Notes under the pieces: model-generated
Database searches by the model: none
The model's input: the letters and a program-made list of their open reading frames with translations, nothing else
What the model was told of the DNA's origin: nothing
Program-made: the position numbers and the translations under genes
Shown: positions 8,867 through 18,457 of the stretch, piece by piece
Position numbering within the stretch: position 1 is the first letter of the stretch
Layout of the letters: each line of letters opens with the position of its first letter
Assembly (NCBI GenBank): GCA_025210775.1
Contig: JAOARB010000007.1
Span: 148,913 to 212,912 of the forward strand
DNA length: 64,000 nt
From: Prolixibacteraceae bacterium
Lineage (GTDB): Bacteria; Bacteroidota; Bacteroidia; Bacteroidales; Prolixibacteraceae
Reading direction: 5' to 3'

Positions 8867-9559
8867 TTACATATTTTCCATATCATAACGAATGACCCTT
8901 TTCTTTGGATCAGGGTTAAATACAACTTTATGGGTCACATGATCACCAAAAGTTATACGTAAAACAAGAGCTTTAAACTTACGTTTATACTCCGATAAAA
9001 GAATACCATGTGCCGAACGACACTCTTCTATTGTTGTCTTTTTTAGATAGTCATAATAGATGGCATGTCTTGAATATAGCTTGTCATCAACATCTGCGGT
9101 GGTTGCTGCAGCTGTAGTTACTGCTCCAATTGTGGCTAGATCCGAAACATTCTCATTGTCTGTAGAAACGGCTGCCGCTGTAAGTGCTACGGTGGCAGCA
9201 AAACCAAATACGGCTTCTGCAAAAGACTTTGATTTTACTTTTTTATCAAAACTATCTGCTGTTAGTGTTTTTAGTAATACCGGAATATTGTCTTCAATAG
9301 GAGTGTCTCTAAAACCTAGAACTTGAACTTTGGTGGCATCAAAAAGAAGCCTATTGTCACTATGGTTATAGATATCTAAATGAAAAATATATTGTTTCCC
9401 AATAGGAGTTTTGGCTGCTTTAACATAGCCTAGAATTTCTATAGGTCCATTCTTATAGGTTTCAAATTTGATACCATTGTCCCAATAACTATCATATTCT
9501 TGTGCTTGTGACAATGTTGGTAGCATTAGAACGAAAAGTAGGTAGATAAGATTTCTCAT
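8867..9559 (-). CDS. Exported protein of unknown function with an internal Ala-rich hydrophobic segment
   Basis: The family is not recognised. This 230-residue protein starts with a signal peptide (MRNLIYLLFVLMLPTLSQAQ). A beta-type region follows, then an Ala/Val/Thr-rich stretch at about 112-158 that could insert into or pack against a membrane. The C-terminal module contains GILLSEYKRKFKALVL and is shared with the downstream gene. It is the first gene of a two-gene minus-strand unit. The downstream copy lacks the hydrophobic insert, so the pair may be a structural subunit and a variant of it. That is inference. Confidence 0.7.
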   Translation of the reverse strand: MRNLIYLLFVLMLPTLSQAQEYDSYWDNGIKFETYKNGPIEILGYVKAAKTPIGKQYIFHLDIYNHSDNRLLFDATKVQVLGFRDTPIEDNIPVLLKTLTADSFDKKVKSKSFAEAVFGFAATVALTAAAVSTDNENVSDLATIGAVTTAAATTADVDDKLYSRHAIYYDYLKKTTIEECRSAHGILLSEYKRKFKALVLRITFGDHVTHKVVFNPDPKKRVIRYDMENM

Positions 9560-9979
9560 AAATAATTAAGGTTTATTTAATGTATGTTCGGGACTAATGT
9601 AGTTAAAAAATGTTTAAGTAAAAATATGTGGATAATTAAAAATGATTTAGATTTTTTTACATTATAATGATAAAAATAGAGAGAACTGATGTATATTTGT
9701 CGACGATTACACAGGAGTGGTCGTGATTTTTTGCAAAACTCCTTATTGTATGGCTCCCCCTATTCATATCCTAAAATTCGTTTTCTAAAATAGATCCGTA
9801 GAAAAATTAAACTCATTTTTGTTTTTGAATTTTAAGTGTTATTGGGATAATGAGATTTCTTTTTTACTTCGATTGATCTATCTTTAAAAATGAATTTAAG
9901 TATAATGAGTATTTGAAACTATTGAAAGCCACCTATTCTAAGTTGAAGATTGCTTAATTAACTAAAATAATGAATCGTG
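9560..9979. other. Intergenic region between the divergent exported pair and alkaline phosphatase
   Basis: About 420 bp of AT-rich sequence holds the divergent promoters. I see no gene, no strong hairpin and no recognisable Pho-box-like direct repeat. Confidence 0.5.
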
Positions 9980-11503
9980 ATGAAGAGATATTCTTTATTA
10001 TTTCTGCTTTGCATTTTTTCAATGCAAATGATTTTTGCGTCTAATAATGGTGCGACGCAAGCTAAAAGAGATCAGTATGATGGTAAAAAACCTAAATACA
10101 TCTTTTATTTTATTGGTGATGGTTTTGGACTTTCTCAAGCGAATGCAACGGAAGCATATATGGCTGCTGTGAATGGCGCAAAAGGAATCCAACATTTAGC
10201 AATGAGCACTTTCCCATGTCAAGGTTTTTATACCACTTATGCTGACAACCGTTTTATTACTGGTTCTGCTGCTGCTGGTACTGCTCTTGCTACTGGGCAC
10301 AAGACTACTATCAATACCATTGGTATGGATGCCGAGAGACAAAAACCTCTTAAAAGTGTCGCTGAGGTGGCTAGAGATAAAGGGCTTAAAGTTGGGGTTG
10401 TGACTTCGGTTTCTATCGACCACGCTACGCCTGCTGCTTTTTATGCACACCAACCTTCTCGTAACGACTATTATAATATTAGTGTAGATCTAGGTAAAAG
10501 TAATTTCAATTTCTTCGGAGGTGGAGGTATCAAACACCCAGAAGGAGATGGAAATGCAGAGAAGACTAATTCTGTTGCTAACATGGGATTGGATGATGGT
10601 GTTAAGATCGAAGATAACCAAACGAACTCTATCGAATTGGCAAAAAGAAATGGTTACACTTTTGTAAAAACCAATAAAGCATTCCATGCTATTGGAAAAG
10701 GTGATGACAAAGTGGTGGCTATCAACGAGCGTCTAGCTGGTGGTACTTCTTTACCTTACTCTATTGACCAAGAGGGCGAAGGCCTATCTTTGGCAGATTA
10801 CACTGGCAAAGCGATTGAGGTATTGGATAACTCGAAAGGATTTTTCTTAATGGTTGAGGGTGGTAAAATTGACTGGGCTTGTCACGCCAATGATGCTGCT
10901 ACAGTGATTCATGAGGTGATGCAGTTTGATTCTGCTATCAAGAAAGCTGTTGACTTTTATAACGAACATCCAGAGGAGACTTTGATTGTTGTTTGTGGTG
11001 ACCATGAAACTGGTGGATTGGCACTTGGTTTTTCAGGGTCTCATTATGAGTCTGATTTCCAATTGATCAAGAATCAAAAGAAATCATACGAGTATTTCAC
11101 TAACAAGCTTCGAGAATACAAAGAAGAAAAAGGTAAAAAAGCTTCTCTAAAAGAGGTGATGAAGATGGTAAGAGACAACTTCGGTTTCGATAATGGAGAC
11201 AAGAAAATGGCTCTTTCTGATTATGAACTAAACCAATTAAAACAAGCATATAAGCAGAGTTTTACTAAAAAGGCTCCTGTGAAGAATGAAGATCAATACT
11301 ACCAACTGTATGGAAGTTATGAACCAATTACGATTACTGCATGTCATATCTTGGCACAAAAAGCAGGTTTGGGTTGGACTACTTTCTCACATACTGCTAC
11401 TCCTATTCCAGTGAGAGCTATTGGTCCAGGATCCTCATTATTTGATGGTTTCTTTGATAATACTGATTTACCAAAAAATATTGAATCTTTATTGAATAAA
11501 TAA
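9980..11503 (+). CDS. Alkaline phosphatase (PhoA superfamily), exported
   Basis: The 507-residue enzyme should hydrolyse phosphomonoesters outside the cytoplasm. The ATG at 9980 is preferred to the GTG immediately before it. A signal peptide covers about the first 21 residues. Metal-binding FIGDGFG lies near residue 43, and the nucleophile segment TGSAAAGTALATG has Ser at about 96. The segment DHATPAAFYAH follows, and VCGDHETGG comes near 335. The Asp that precedes the nucleophile in the E. coli enzyme (TDSAAS) is Gly here. The length and motif order fit the family. A terminator follows at once, so the gene is probably monocistronic. Confidence 0.93.
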   Translation: MKRYSLLFLLCIFSMQMIFASNNGATQAKRDQYDGKKPKYIFYFIGDGFGLSQANATEAYMAAVNGAKGIQHLAMSTFPCQGFYTTYADNRFITGSAAAGTALATGHKTTINTIGMDAERQKPLKSVAEVARDKGLKVGVVTSVSIDHATPAAFYAHQPSRNDYYNISVDLGKSNFNFFGGGGIKHPEGDGNAEKTNSVANMGLDDGVKIEDNQTNSIELAKRNGYTFVKTNKAFHAIGKGDDKVVAINERLAGGTSLPYSIDQEGEGLSLADYTGKAIEVLDNSKGFFLMVEGGKIDWACHANDAATVIHEVMQFDSAIKKAVDFYNEHPEETLIVVCGDHETGGLALGFSGSHYESDFQLIKNQKKSYEYFTNKLREYKEEKGKKASLKEVMKMVRDNFGFDNGDKKMALSDYELNQLKQAYKQSFTKKAPVKNEDQYYQLYGSYEPITITACHILAQKAGLGWTTFSHTATPIPVRAIGPGSSLFDGFFDNTDLPKNIESLLNK

Positions 11504-11511
11504 AAGAACTT

Positions 11512-11557
11512 AAAGCGATCTACTATCTGATATTTCAGGATTAGATCGCTTTTTTTT
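11512..11557 (+). terminator. Intrinsic terminator after alkaline phosphatase, abutting the next start codon
   Basis: An 11-bp stem AAAGCGATCTA / TAGATCGCTTT is followed by a run of Ts that ends one base before the ATG at 11558. Because the hairpin lies in the putative leader of the YibE/F gene, it could also act as a 5' control element for that gene. Confidence 0.85.
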
Positions 11558-12703
11558 ATGCTTATTATGAAACAAAGTCTCCTTAGTAACGTTAAAAATG
11601 CGATTTTCCCTTTAGTGATATTTCTTTTGACTTTAGGGGTTTATTTTTTGCCTTCTCCTTTTGATAAACCAGAAAATCCTTTGGCTGAAAGAGTTAAGGC
11701 AAAAGTGTTGGCTGTAGATAATTCTGGAATATTAGAAACTGGAATTGTTAAAACAGGAAATCAATCTCTTCGTTTGTTAGTTAAACAAGGAACTTTTGCT
11801 GGGGATACGCTATTTGCCTCTAATCAGCTGATGGGTCGCATGGAGTTTGATAAGCTTTTTAATGTTGGAGAGAAAGCCCTTGTGGTCTTAAACCTGAGTG
11901 ACGATGCATCAAAAGTTGTCTCTATAAATGTGATTGATCACTATCGACTGGATGTGGAATTTTGGTTGATGATACTGTTTTTTGCCTTTTTGATATGTTT
12001 TGCTGGAATCACTGGGGTGAAAGCAATTCTCTCTTTTGCCTTTACAGGAATGGTGATATGGAAGTTGTTGCTTCCTGGTTTCCTTTTAGGCTATTCTCCC
12101 GTATTGATTTCTCTTGTCCTAGTGGCAATTATTACTGCGGTTATTATTCTTTTGGTCGCAGGTGTTAATAAGAAAGGATTGGTTGCCCTTCTAGGTGCTT
12201 TTAGTGGGGTGTTAATCACTGCAATTCTGTCTCTGTTTTTTGGGGACCTCTTTAATGTTCATGGGGCGATAAAACCATTTTCTGAGACATTGCTCTATTC
12301 TGGATATAACCACCTTAATCTGACACAGATATTTTTAGCTAGTATTTTTATCTCTTCTTCTGGTGCGATGATGGATATCGCTATGGATATTGCTGTATCT
12401 CAATTTGAGATTATTGAGATACATCCTAAAATATCTACCAGAGCTTTGATTAAATCGGGCTTTAATATTGGGCGTGGGGTTATTGGAACCATGACGACCA
12501 CTTTACTTCTGGCCTATTCTGGTGGATTTAGTGCCCTTTTGATGGTGTTTATCGCACAAGGAACACCAACTATTAATATCTTAAACCTTAATTATGTCGC
12601 TGGTGAGATTTTGCATACCATGATTGGTAGCTTTGGGTTGGTGCTGGTGGCTCCTGCGACTGCTATTCTGGGTGGTTTAGTCTACCATCGATCTAAGAAA
12701 TAA
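11558..12703 (+). CDS. YibE/F-family multi-pass membrane protein
   Basis: The protein has 381 residues (378 if the ATG at 11567 is used). One N-terminal transmembrane helix is followed by an extracytoplasmic beta-type segment at about 40-130. Seven or so further helices run through the second half, with conserved-looking GRGVIGTMTTTLLLAYSGG and a C-terminal helix ending GGLVYHRSKK. This layout is that of YibE/F proteins, whose transport substrate is not established. The alkaline phosphatase terminator sits directly before its start, so expression needs readthrough or an internal promoter. Confidence 0.8.
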   Translation: MLIMKQSLLSNVKNAIFPLVIFLLTLGVYFLPSPFDKPENPLAERVKAKVLAVDNSGILETGIVKTGNQSLRLLVKQGTFAGDTLFASNQLMGRMEFDKLFNVGEKALVVLNLSDDASKVVSINVIDHYRLDVEFWLMILFFAFLICFAGITGVKAILSFAFTGMVIWKLLLPGFLLGYSPVLISLVLVAIITAVIILLVAGVNKKGLVALLGAFSGVLITAILSLFFGDLFNVHGAIKPFSETLLYSGYNHLNLTQIFLASIFISSSGAMMDIAMDIAVSQFEIIEIHPKISTRALIKSGFNIGRGVIGTMTTTLLLAYSGGFSALLMVFIAQGTPTINILNLNYVAGEILHTMIGSFGLVLVAPATAILGGLVYHRSKK

Positions 12704-12877
12704 ATGTAGAATGAGATATGGATGGTATCTTTTTGTAGGTTGCGACTGAGATTGAAACGATGTTGTGTCTATTAAAAGAGATTTCCTTTGTATGATTGTT
12801 ATGATGGCCATATGGTTAGTTATATCTTAACAGTATAACTCTGTAGGGATAATGGTCTATGAGTCCTAATGTTATAG

Positions 12878-12912
12878 AAAAAGCTCTCTGATAATCTGAC
12901 AGAGAGCTTTTT
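12878..12912. terminator. Bidirectional intrinsic terminator between the YibE/F and MFS genes
   Basis: A 13-bp stem AAAAAGCTCTCTG / CAGAGAGCTTTTT has a 9-nt loop and lies between convergent genes, next to the MFS stop codon. Confidence 0.85.
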
Positions 12913-12916
12913 TTTG

Positions 12917-14239
12917 TTATTTCTTCTTGTGTTGTGGGTTTTTTACTTTAGAGATGGCTATAGTTAAAAGAATACAGATAATAATAGATAGATATCCAGC
13001 TGCTTTATAGCTACCTAAAAAGGATTCAGAGAGACTGAATAGAAGAGGGGCTATGGCACTGGAGAATACAATCATCGACATGTTGAATCCTGATATGGCT
13101 CCCAGATATTTACGTCCGAAATAACGTGGGTGACCAACCGACATGACGGTACTGTAGGTTCCATTAAGTATTCCTAATCCTATAATCTCTCCATAATAGA
13201 ATAACTTTCCATCGTTTAGATAGGTGAAAGAGATGGCACACATAAATGCACCAAAAATGTATACGTACAATATCTTTTTTATGCGAATATAATCACTAGC
13301 ATAACTGCTTATTAATGAGATAAACACTGAGATGACAGTTGCTGGGATAAAAACTTTTAATGCTTCTGTGGTGTTGTAGCCAGCATGACTGTAAATGGAG
13401 ATAATGTTAAAGTTGAATCCTGATACAAAAAAGCCAAAGAAGGTGGTAGATAGTGCTATCCCCCAGAAAGCTGATGTCTTTTTAGCTTCTTCTAGGGTGT
13501 ATTGTTCTCTCTCTTCTGTTGTAAGTTTAAAGTCAGCAGTTGGTTCAATTTTTTTTCCATCGGGAACGAGTCCAAATTTCTCAGGATGATCTCTGTAGAA
13601 GAATAATCCTAAAATAAGAAAACATAGCAAACTGACACCTAATACTCTGTAAGCTCCATCCCAATGGAATGCTTCGATATCCCATGCAAAAATCAGTGGT
13701 GCTATAGAGAAACCAATACTTACAAAAACAGAGCTAATGGCATTGGCAAGTCCTCTTTTTTGGTCGAACCATTTCATGATCATGGTTCTTGAAACCATTG
13801 TCATCATCCCTTGTCCTGAAAATCGAAGGGCAAGGAAGATTAGTGACATGGTTGGTATGATGATAAAAAGACGATGAATACTTGTGATGTTTGTGGTTAG
13901 TAGGTTCATGATCTGTGGAGAGAAGGAAATCGTAAAGCAAGAGAAGCTTAAAAGAGCACTTGCATAGATGATTAATATTCTGGCTCCTTTTTTATCAAAA
14001 AGACGTCCTACCTTCGTTAAAAATAACGAGCTGGTAATGGTGCCTATCATATAGGCAACCGTAAGATTGTTTCTCGTAATATTTAATGCCTTAAGTAGGT
14101 GGTCTGTGAAAACAGATACCCCTGTGGTCTGTCCTGGAACACTAAAAAGAACCCCAATGGTTCCTATTGCTACAATGATCCATCCATAGAAGAATGGCGT
14201 TTTCTGTGGATTAATAGGAAATCGATCGAATTTATTCAT
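12917..14239 (-). CDS. Major facilitator superfamily transporter (OFA/monocarboxylate-porter-like)
   Basis: The 440-residue membrane protein has about 12 predicted helices in two sets of six with a charged central loop (about 230-255). The GRLFDKKGAR loop between helices 2 and 3 matches the MFS signature. The opening FFYGWIIVAIGTIGVLFSVPGQTTGVSVFTD is characteristic of the OFA or monocarboxylate porter branch, so a small organic anion is a reasonable guess for the substrate. No catabolic gene sits next to it to narrow this down. Confidence 0.85.
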   Translation of the reverse strand: MNKFDRFPINPQKTPFFYGWIIVAIGTIGVLFSVPGQTTGVSVFTDHLLKALNITRNNLTVAYMIGTITSSLFLTKVGRLFDKKGARILIIYASALLSFSCFTISFSPQIMNLLTTNITSIHRLFIIIPTMSLIFLALRFSGQGMMTMVSRTMIMKWFDQKRGLANAISSVFVSIGFSIAPLIFAWDIEAFHWDGAYRVLGVSLLCFLILGLFFYRDHPEKFGLVPDGKKIEPTADFKLTTEEREQYTLEEAKKTSAFWGIALSTTFFGFFVSGFNFNIISIYSHAGYNTTEALKVFIPATVISVFISLISSYASDYIRIKKILYVYIFGAFMCAISFTYLNDGKLFYYGEIIGLGILNGTYSTVMSVGHPRYFGRKYLGAISGFNMSMIVFSSAIAPLLFSLSESFLGSYKAAGYLSIIICILLTIAISKVKNPQHKKK

Positions 14240-14751
14240 TCGTTATATTGTTAAATATTATAAAAATGGTAGGGTGACAATTGTTTTGTACGGTGTATTA
14301 AATGTAATGGGGTAGTCCAATTTTATGATGGATTAGGCTTCGCCAACAAAAGTAGTGATTCATCATAGAATCATAGGGCTTTAGCCTATATTTTTTATGG
14401 TTGAATTAACTTAATTTATAGATTGAAAACGTTCAAATGTTCTTAGTTCGAGTTATGTTTGGAGTCTTTTATTTGAGAGAAGGATATTTTGTTATAAAAT
14501 TGATACCAAGATTAATGGAACGTGTGATGTAAGAATCAAGAATAAAGGAAGATAAATAGATCTTTGAGAAGAGAATTAAGTTATTGATTTTATTTATTGT
14601 CTTTTGTGTTTCAATCTATTGGTCTTGAATATGTTTAATTATAATAAAGAACTCTTGGTTTGGATGACATTTTCGTATCCGTTTTAGGATTCTATTGAGA
14701 ATGTTTTCTTTGATGAATGTCTACATCGTTGCATGTGAAAAATAAATTGAT
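14240..14751. other. Intergenic region between the divergent MFS and ECF sigma genes
   Basis: About 510 bp hold the divergent promoters. I see no gene and no clear hairpin. The in-frame TAA at 14743 and the TTG at 14752 fix the sigma-factor start. Confidence 0.5.
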
Positions 14752-15249
14752 TTGAGTATCGAAGAATTTGAAGAGTTATTTAGTGCGCATTTCTCCTCTT
14801 TACGCAATTATCTCTACTATAGATGTGGAGATCCTGATATCGCTTCAGATATTGCTCAAGAAGCATTTCTGAAACTTTGGGAAAAAAAAGATAAGTTTGA
14901 CTCAACGGGAAATCTCGTTGGTCTACTGTATAAAATGTCTATTGATCTGTGGGTTTCGAAAGTTAGACATGAAAAGGTTCAGAAGAAATATTCAGCAACA
15001 GTCGAAGAGGTGGAATATCAAACACCTGAAGATGTTGTGGAATATGAACGTTTGGTTGGATGCTATGAACAGGCATTGGTTGAGTTGCCAGACAATCAAC
15101 GTGAAGTGTTTCTGATGAGTCGTCATGATGCTTTAAAATATAGCGAAATAGCAGCTCGATTGGGGATAAGTGTTAAAGCAGTGGAAAAGAGAATGAAGAA
15201 TGCTTTGGCATTCTTGCGAAGTGCATTAGATTATGAGAAACGTAAATAA
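14752..15249 (+). CDS. ECF-type RNA polymerase sigma factor (FecI-like)
   Basis: This 165-residue sigma-70 family protein has region 2 at about 10-75 (DIASDIAQEAFLKLWEK) and region 4 at about 105-160 (LPDNQREVFLMSR...SEIAARLGISVKAVEKRM). The start is a TTG: an in-frame stop lies 9 bp upstream and the next Met is far inside region 2. A FecR-type anti-sigma gene overlaps its end by 17 bp and an STN-barrel gene follows. It should therefore respond to a surface signal relayed by those two proteins. Its targets are unknown, since no classical SusC/SusD pair is adjacent. Confidence 0.9.
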   Translation: MSIEEFEELFSAHFSSLRNYLYYRCGDPDIASDIAQEAFLKLWEKKDKFDSTGNLVGLLYKMSIDLWVSKVRHEKVQKKYSATVEEVEYQTPEDVVEYERLVGCYEQALVELPDNQREVFLMSRHDALKYSEIAARLGISVKAVEKRMKNALAFLRSALDYEKRK

Positions 15250-16102
15250 GAAAAATATTAAAGGGGTAGATACCTCCTTTGGTCGGGAGTTCCCTGATAT
15301 TGACATTGCTTATTCTGAAACACCAGAAGAAGTGTGGAAACGTATTTCGGGGAAAATTGAGCATAAGGAGGAGATTAAATTAACTTCTAATAAAAGGTGG
15401 ATGCCTCTTTATCGTTGGGCTGCGTCAATATTGTTATTGATCGGAACGACTTGGGGTGTTTTGTCTTATACTAAAACGGTAGAGGTGGATCCTTCTGGAA
15501 CGGTTTTGGTAGATTTACCAGATGGTTCAACTGTTTTGGCAAAGAATAGTTCTAAAGTTCGTTTTCGTCCTTATGGATGGTATTTACAAAGAAAAGTGTC
15601 TTTTTCAGGAGAGGGATTCTTTAGGGTGAAAAAAGGTAGCCGTTTTGTTGTGGAGTCTCCGATGGGTAGTACAGAAGTATTGGGAACGTCTTTTAATGTT
15701 TTGGCCTATAAAGAGACTTTTGAAGTGGCTTGTTATACTGGAAAAGTAAAGGTCGTTACCAAAGATCACGAAGAGGTGGTGGTTCTACATCCTAAAGATT
15801 CGATGACTAAGTTGGGGGATGATAAGGTCGCTTTACGTAAACAAAATACAGAACTTTCAGCACAGCCGTCATGGATGGAACAGAAATTCTCTTTTCATAG
15901 ACGTAGTATCTATTATATTATTACAAGATTGGAATTGGAGTATAATGTTAAAATAGAGGTTCCTAAAGACCTTGGTTTTAGAAGTACTTTGATTTTTAAT
16001 CGTCCGAAAACAATTTATAATGCTTTAAATTTGGTTTGTAAGCCTCTTGGTCTTTCTTTTGTAGAGGAAAAGAAAGGTTTTTTTGTTCTTACTAAACCAT
16101 AA
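15233..16102 (+). CDS. FecR-family anti-sigma factor
   Basis: The 289-residue protein has a cytoplasmic N-terminus of about 60 residues that should bind the sigma factor. One transmembrane helix follows near 63-82 (RWAASILLLIGTTWGVLSY). The periplasmic FecR domain is at about 90-195 (LVDLPDGSTVLAKNSSKVRF, then GTSFNVLAY). A C-terminal DUF4974-type module at about 220-289 ends in SFVEEKKGFFVLTK and usually contacts the STN domain of an outer-membrane partner. It overlaps the sigma gene by 17 bp and abuts the next gene's ATG, so the three are translationally coupled. Confidence 0.92.
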   Translation: MRNVNKKNIKGVDTSFGREFPDIDIAYSETPEEVWKRISGKIEHKEEIKLTSNKRWMPLYRWAASILLLIGTTWGVLSYTKTVEVDPSGTVLVDLPDGSTVLAKNSSKVRFRPYGWYLQRKVSFSGEGFFRVKKGSRFVVESPMGSTEVLGTSFNVLAYKETFEVACYTGKVKVVTKDHEEVVVLHPKDSMTKLGDDKVALRKQNTELSAQPSWMEQKFSFHRRSIYYIITRLELEYNVKIEVPKDLGFRSTLIFNRPKTIYNALNLVCKPLGLSFVEEKKGFFVLTKP

Positions 16103-18361
16103 ATGAGTTTTTATAGATTTACAATAATATATTTCATATTTCTTTGCATGCCTATATTGAGTGTTGCAAAGAGTAGAGAAAATCAGTCTCCTAGTAAACT
16201 TGGGGACTATATCATCTATTTGGCAAAAACAAAGGGGCTACAGGTCTCTTTGGATGTAGATGCTTTGAATAACATCAAGGTGACTTCAGTACCTCAAAAT
16301 ATTCAGGTGGATTCTCTTTTTCGTTATTTGTTGAAGGACTACCCTTATTGTGTCGAAAAGATGTCCGATGTATATGTTTTCTATCCTTGTCCTAAAGCAA
16401 AAAAGGTTAAAAAAGAGGAGGCCCCTATCTCTAAAATAACAAAGATAGAGAGGACGATTCTTTCAGATCCTATCGATTTGGCATTAAAAGAGAGTACTTT
16501 TAATGTTCTAAATAGAATGAATACGTTGGGCTTTGAAACGAAAGAAGGAGAATGGCTTTGGAATAGTTCTAATGTCTTTATTAAAGTAGTAGAGGATAGT
16601 ATAGAAATAAAATATCGTGATGGACTGGGGTATTCACATACCGAGAAGTTGGTGAGTGATACTGTATCTAAGATGGAGTGGGTTTATTTAATCGATAAAA
16701 ACAAACAAACTTCTTTAAAAAAACCACGCAAAAGATATCTTAATGGGGTTGTAGAGCATCCTGATAATGAACGCTCACGGAATCCGTGGCATGCTCCTCT
16801 ACAAAAGTCATTGTCTTCTTCTGACCTTTTTGATGCGGAATCTGTTGAGAGAGGACGTGGACCTAATGTCATTCATCGATTGGATAAATTGAATGATCGA
16901 AGTGATTGGATTATGCATACCAATAGCAAAGGTTTTCAAGTAGGTAATATTGATTCTTGGATTGAATGGTGTGATCGTAAAGACTCTATAGATCAATATT
17001 ATCTTACGGCTTCGTTAAATCGTATTGCTCCTTTTAATGGTGAAATCTCAAGGAGTGATGATGCACTATACATCCCTGTTAACGATCAGTATTTGGCTTC
17101 TCTTTCTGCAAGATATGAACATATGGTAGGTAATGATATGTTCTACACAAGTGTCTCTGGTGCCATGAAAGGCATGTCTGTTAGGCATGATGAACCTTCC
17201 GTAGAGAGGTTGACCTTTGAGAAACGACGTATGTATCTTGATTTCTTGGTGGGCTTTCAATTCTATTTTAATAAAAATAGGTCGTTGGATGTAGCATTGA
17301 GAGAGAAATATCTTAGAGACTGGTTTTTTATCTCAAAAAACAGTTTCCTTCCTGAGTATCAGAGTAAAAATAGTTTGAGTAGTACCGACCTTTCTATCGT
17401 TGCTAACTACCCCGTGCGTAAACGACACATGTTTTCTTGGGGAGTAAATGCAGAGATTCTAATGTCTCATAGATCGATACAATTTGATGGGGGTAACTTT
17501 AATCCTATGTTGGTTTATAATCTTTCGTTAAAAGATCAGTTCCGTATTTCACCAAAAGTGCTTTTAAGAGGAGAGGTGGGGTTTAAATATTTTAATAGAA
17601 TAAATCGAAGTGGTTTCCATTATAATTTGTTCCTTGAAACAATGCTGAAGGAGAATGCTAGTTTTGCTTTTAGAACTTATAAGCAGATTAAATCTTCTTT
17701 TACTGCAAGGATGTATTATCCCTCTACAGGACTGTTTGAGACTTCTACTATTTATCAAGAGACTATGCCTATTCAGTCCACTTATAACACCTCTGTCTTT
17801 TTAAGAAATGTTACCTTCGGTTGGTCTGAATTGGATGTTGAGTTAGGATGGAATTATAATGACCATGTGGTCTATTTAAGTAATTCTCTTTTTTATACCG
17901 ACGAGAGTATCCCTTATTTGAGTACTACCATTCATAAAGAGCTTGGCTTGTTTCGTTTTGCAACAGATTATACTATACGTAGTTATGAAACTAAGAATAG
18001 AAAAAGAGATCTTGTCTATTTAGATGGTGTTTCTCATGCGTTTGGTGGAAGTGTGGTTTATGAAGATAATAGATGGAGATTTCTTTGTCGGGGGAATGTG
18101 AACTTGGGTGATCCTTGGGTCTTACCTTTTAAGACGAAAGTCGATTATGCAAACTATTGGACAAAGTTAGATTTCGATATACACTATAAATGTAATATTT
18201 TAGGTTATCGTTCTTTGGTGAAATTATATGGAACAAAAGAAGGAGCTGGGTCTAATATTAAGGCTAGTGATGTCTTGTTGTCAGTAGGAGATAGACAACA
18301 AGATGTCGGTTTGGTGGAGCCTTCTTGGTATTTAGGTGTTGCTGTAGAATTGAGGTTTTGA
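16103..18361 (+). CDS. STN-domain outer-membrane protein, third member of the ECF/FecR module
   Basis: A signal peptide (about 1-22) is followed by an STN (secretin/TonB short N-terminal) domain at about 28-100 (LAKTKGLQVSLDVDALNNIKV), the part that signals to FecR proteins. About 170 less typical residues come next. The remaining 480 or so look like outer-membrane beta strands ending in GVAVELRF with a C-terminal Phe. At 752 residues it is shorter than SusC-type receptors. I see neither a CarboxypepD-like domain nor a clear plug motif. It begins directly after the anti-sigma stop codon. It may be a dedicated sensor, not a nutrient importer, but that is inference. Confidence 0.75.
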   Translation: MSFYRFTIIYFIFLCMPILSVAKSRENQSPSKLGDYIIYLAKTKGLQVSLDVDALNNIKVTSVPQNIQVDSLFRYLLKDYPYCVEKMSDVYVFYPCPKAKKVKKEEAPISKITKIERTILSDPIDLALKESTFNVLNRMNTLGFETKEGEWLWNSSNVFIKVVEDSIEIKYRDGLGYSHTEKLVSDTVSKMEWVYLIDKNKQTSLKKPRKRYLNGVVEHPDNERSRNPWHAPLQKSLSSSDLFDAESVERGRGPNVIHRLDKLNDRSDWIMHTNSKGFQVGNIDSWIEWCDRKDSIDQYYLTASLNRIAPFNGEISRSDDALYIPVNDQYLASLSARYEHMVGNDMFYTSVSGAMKGMSVRHDEPSVERLTFEKRRMYLDFLVGFQFYFNKNRSLDVALREKYLRDWFFISKNSFLPEYQSKNSLSSTDLSIVANYPVRKRHMFSWGVNAEILMSHRSIQFDGGNFNPMLVYNLSLKDQFRISPKVLLRGEVGFKYFNRINRSGFHYNLFLETMLKENASFAFRTYKQIKSSFTARMYYPSTGLFETSTIYQETMPIQSTYNTSVFLRNVTFGWSELDVELGWNYNDHVVYLSNSLFYTDESIPYLSTTIHKELGLFRFATDYTIRSYETKNRKRDLVYLDGVSHAFGGSVVYEDNRWRFLCRGNVNLGDPWVLPFKTKVDYANYWTKLDFDIHYKCNILGYRSLVKLYGTKEGAGSNIKASDVLLSVGDRQQDVGLVEPSWYLGVAVELRF

Positions 18362-18457
18362 TTTTTTTCTCTTGTCATGGGAAATAAAATAATATATAGT
18401 TGCGTTATAGATTATATAGATTGTCAAATTATAAAAAATCTTAAAAACGCGTAGTGG

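Noticed and set aside
9060..9326. Plus-strand frame inside the exported-protein gene
   Set aside because: It is the shadow of the Ala-rich segment on the opposite strand, and the minus-strand gene has a signal peptide and a partner.
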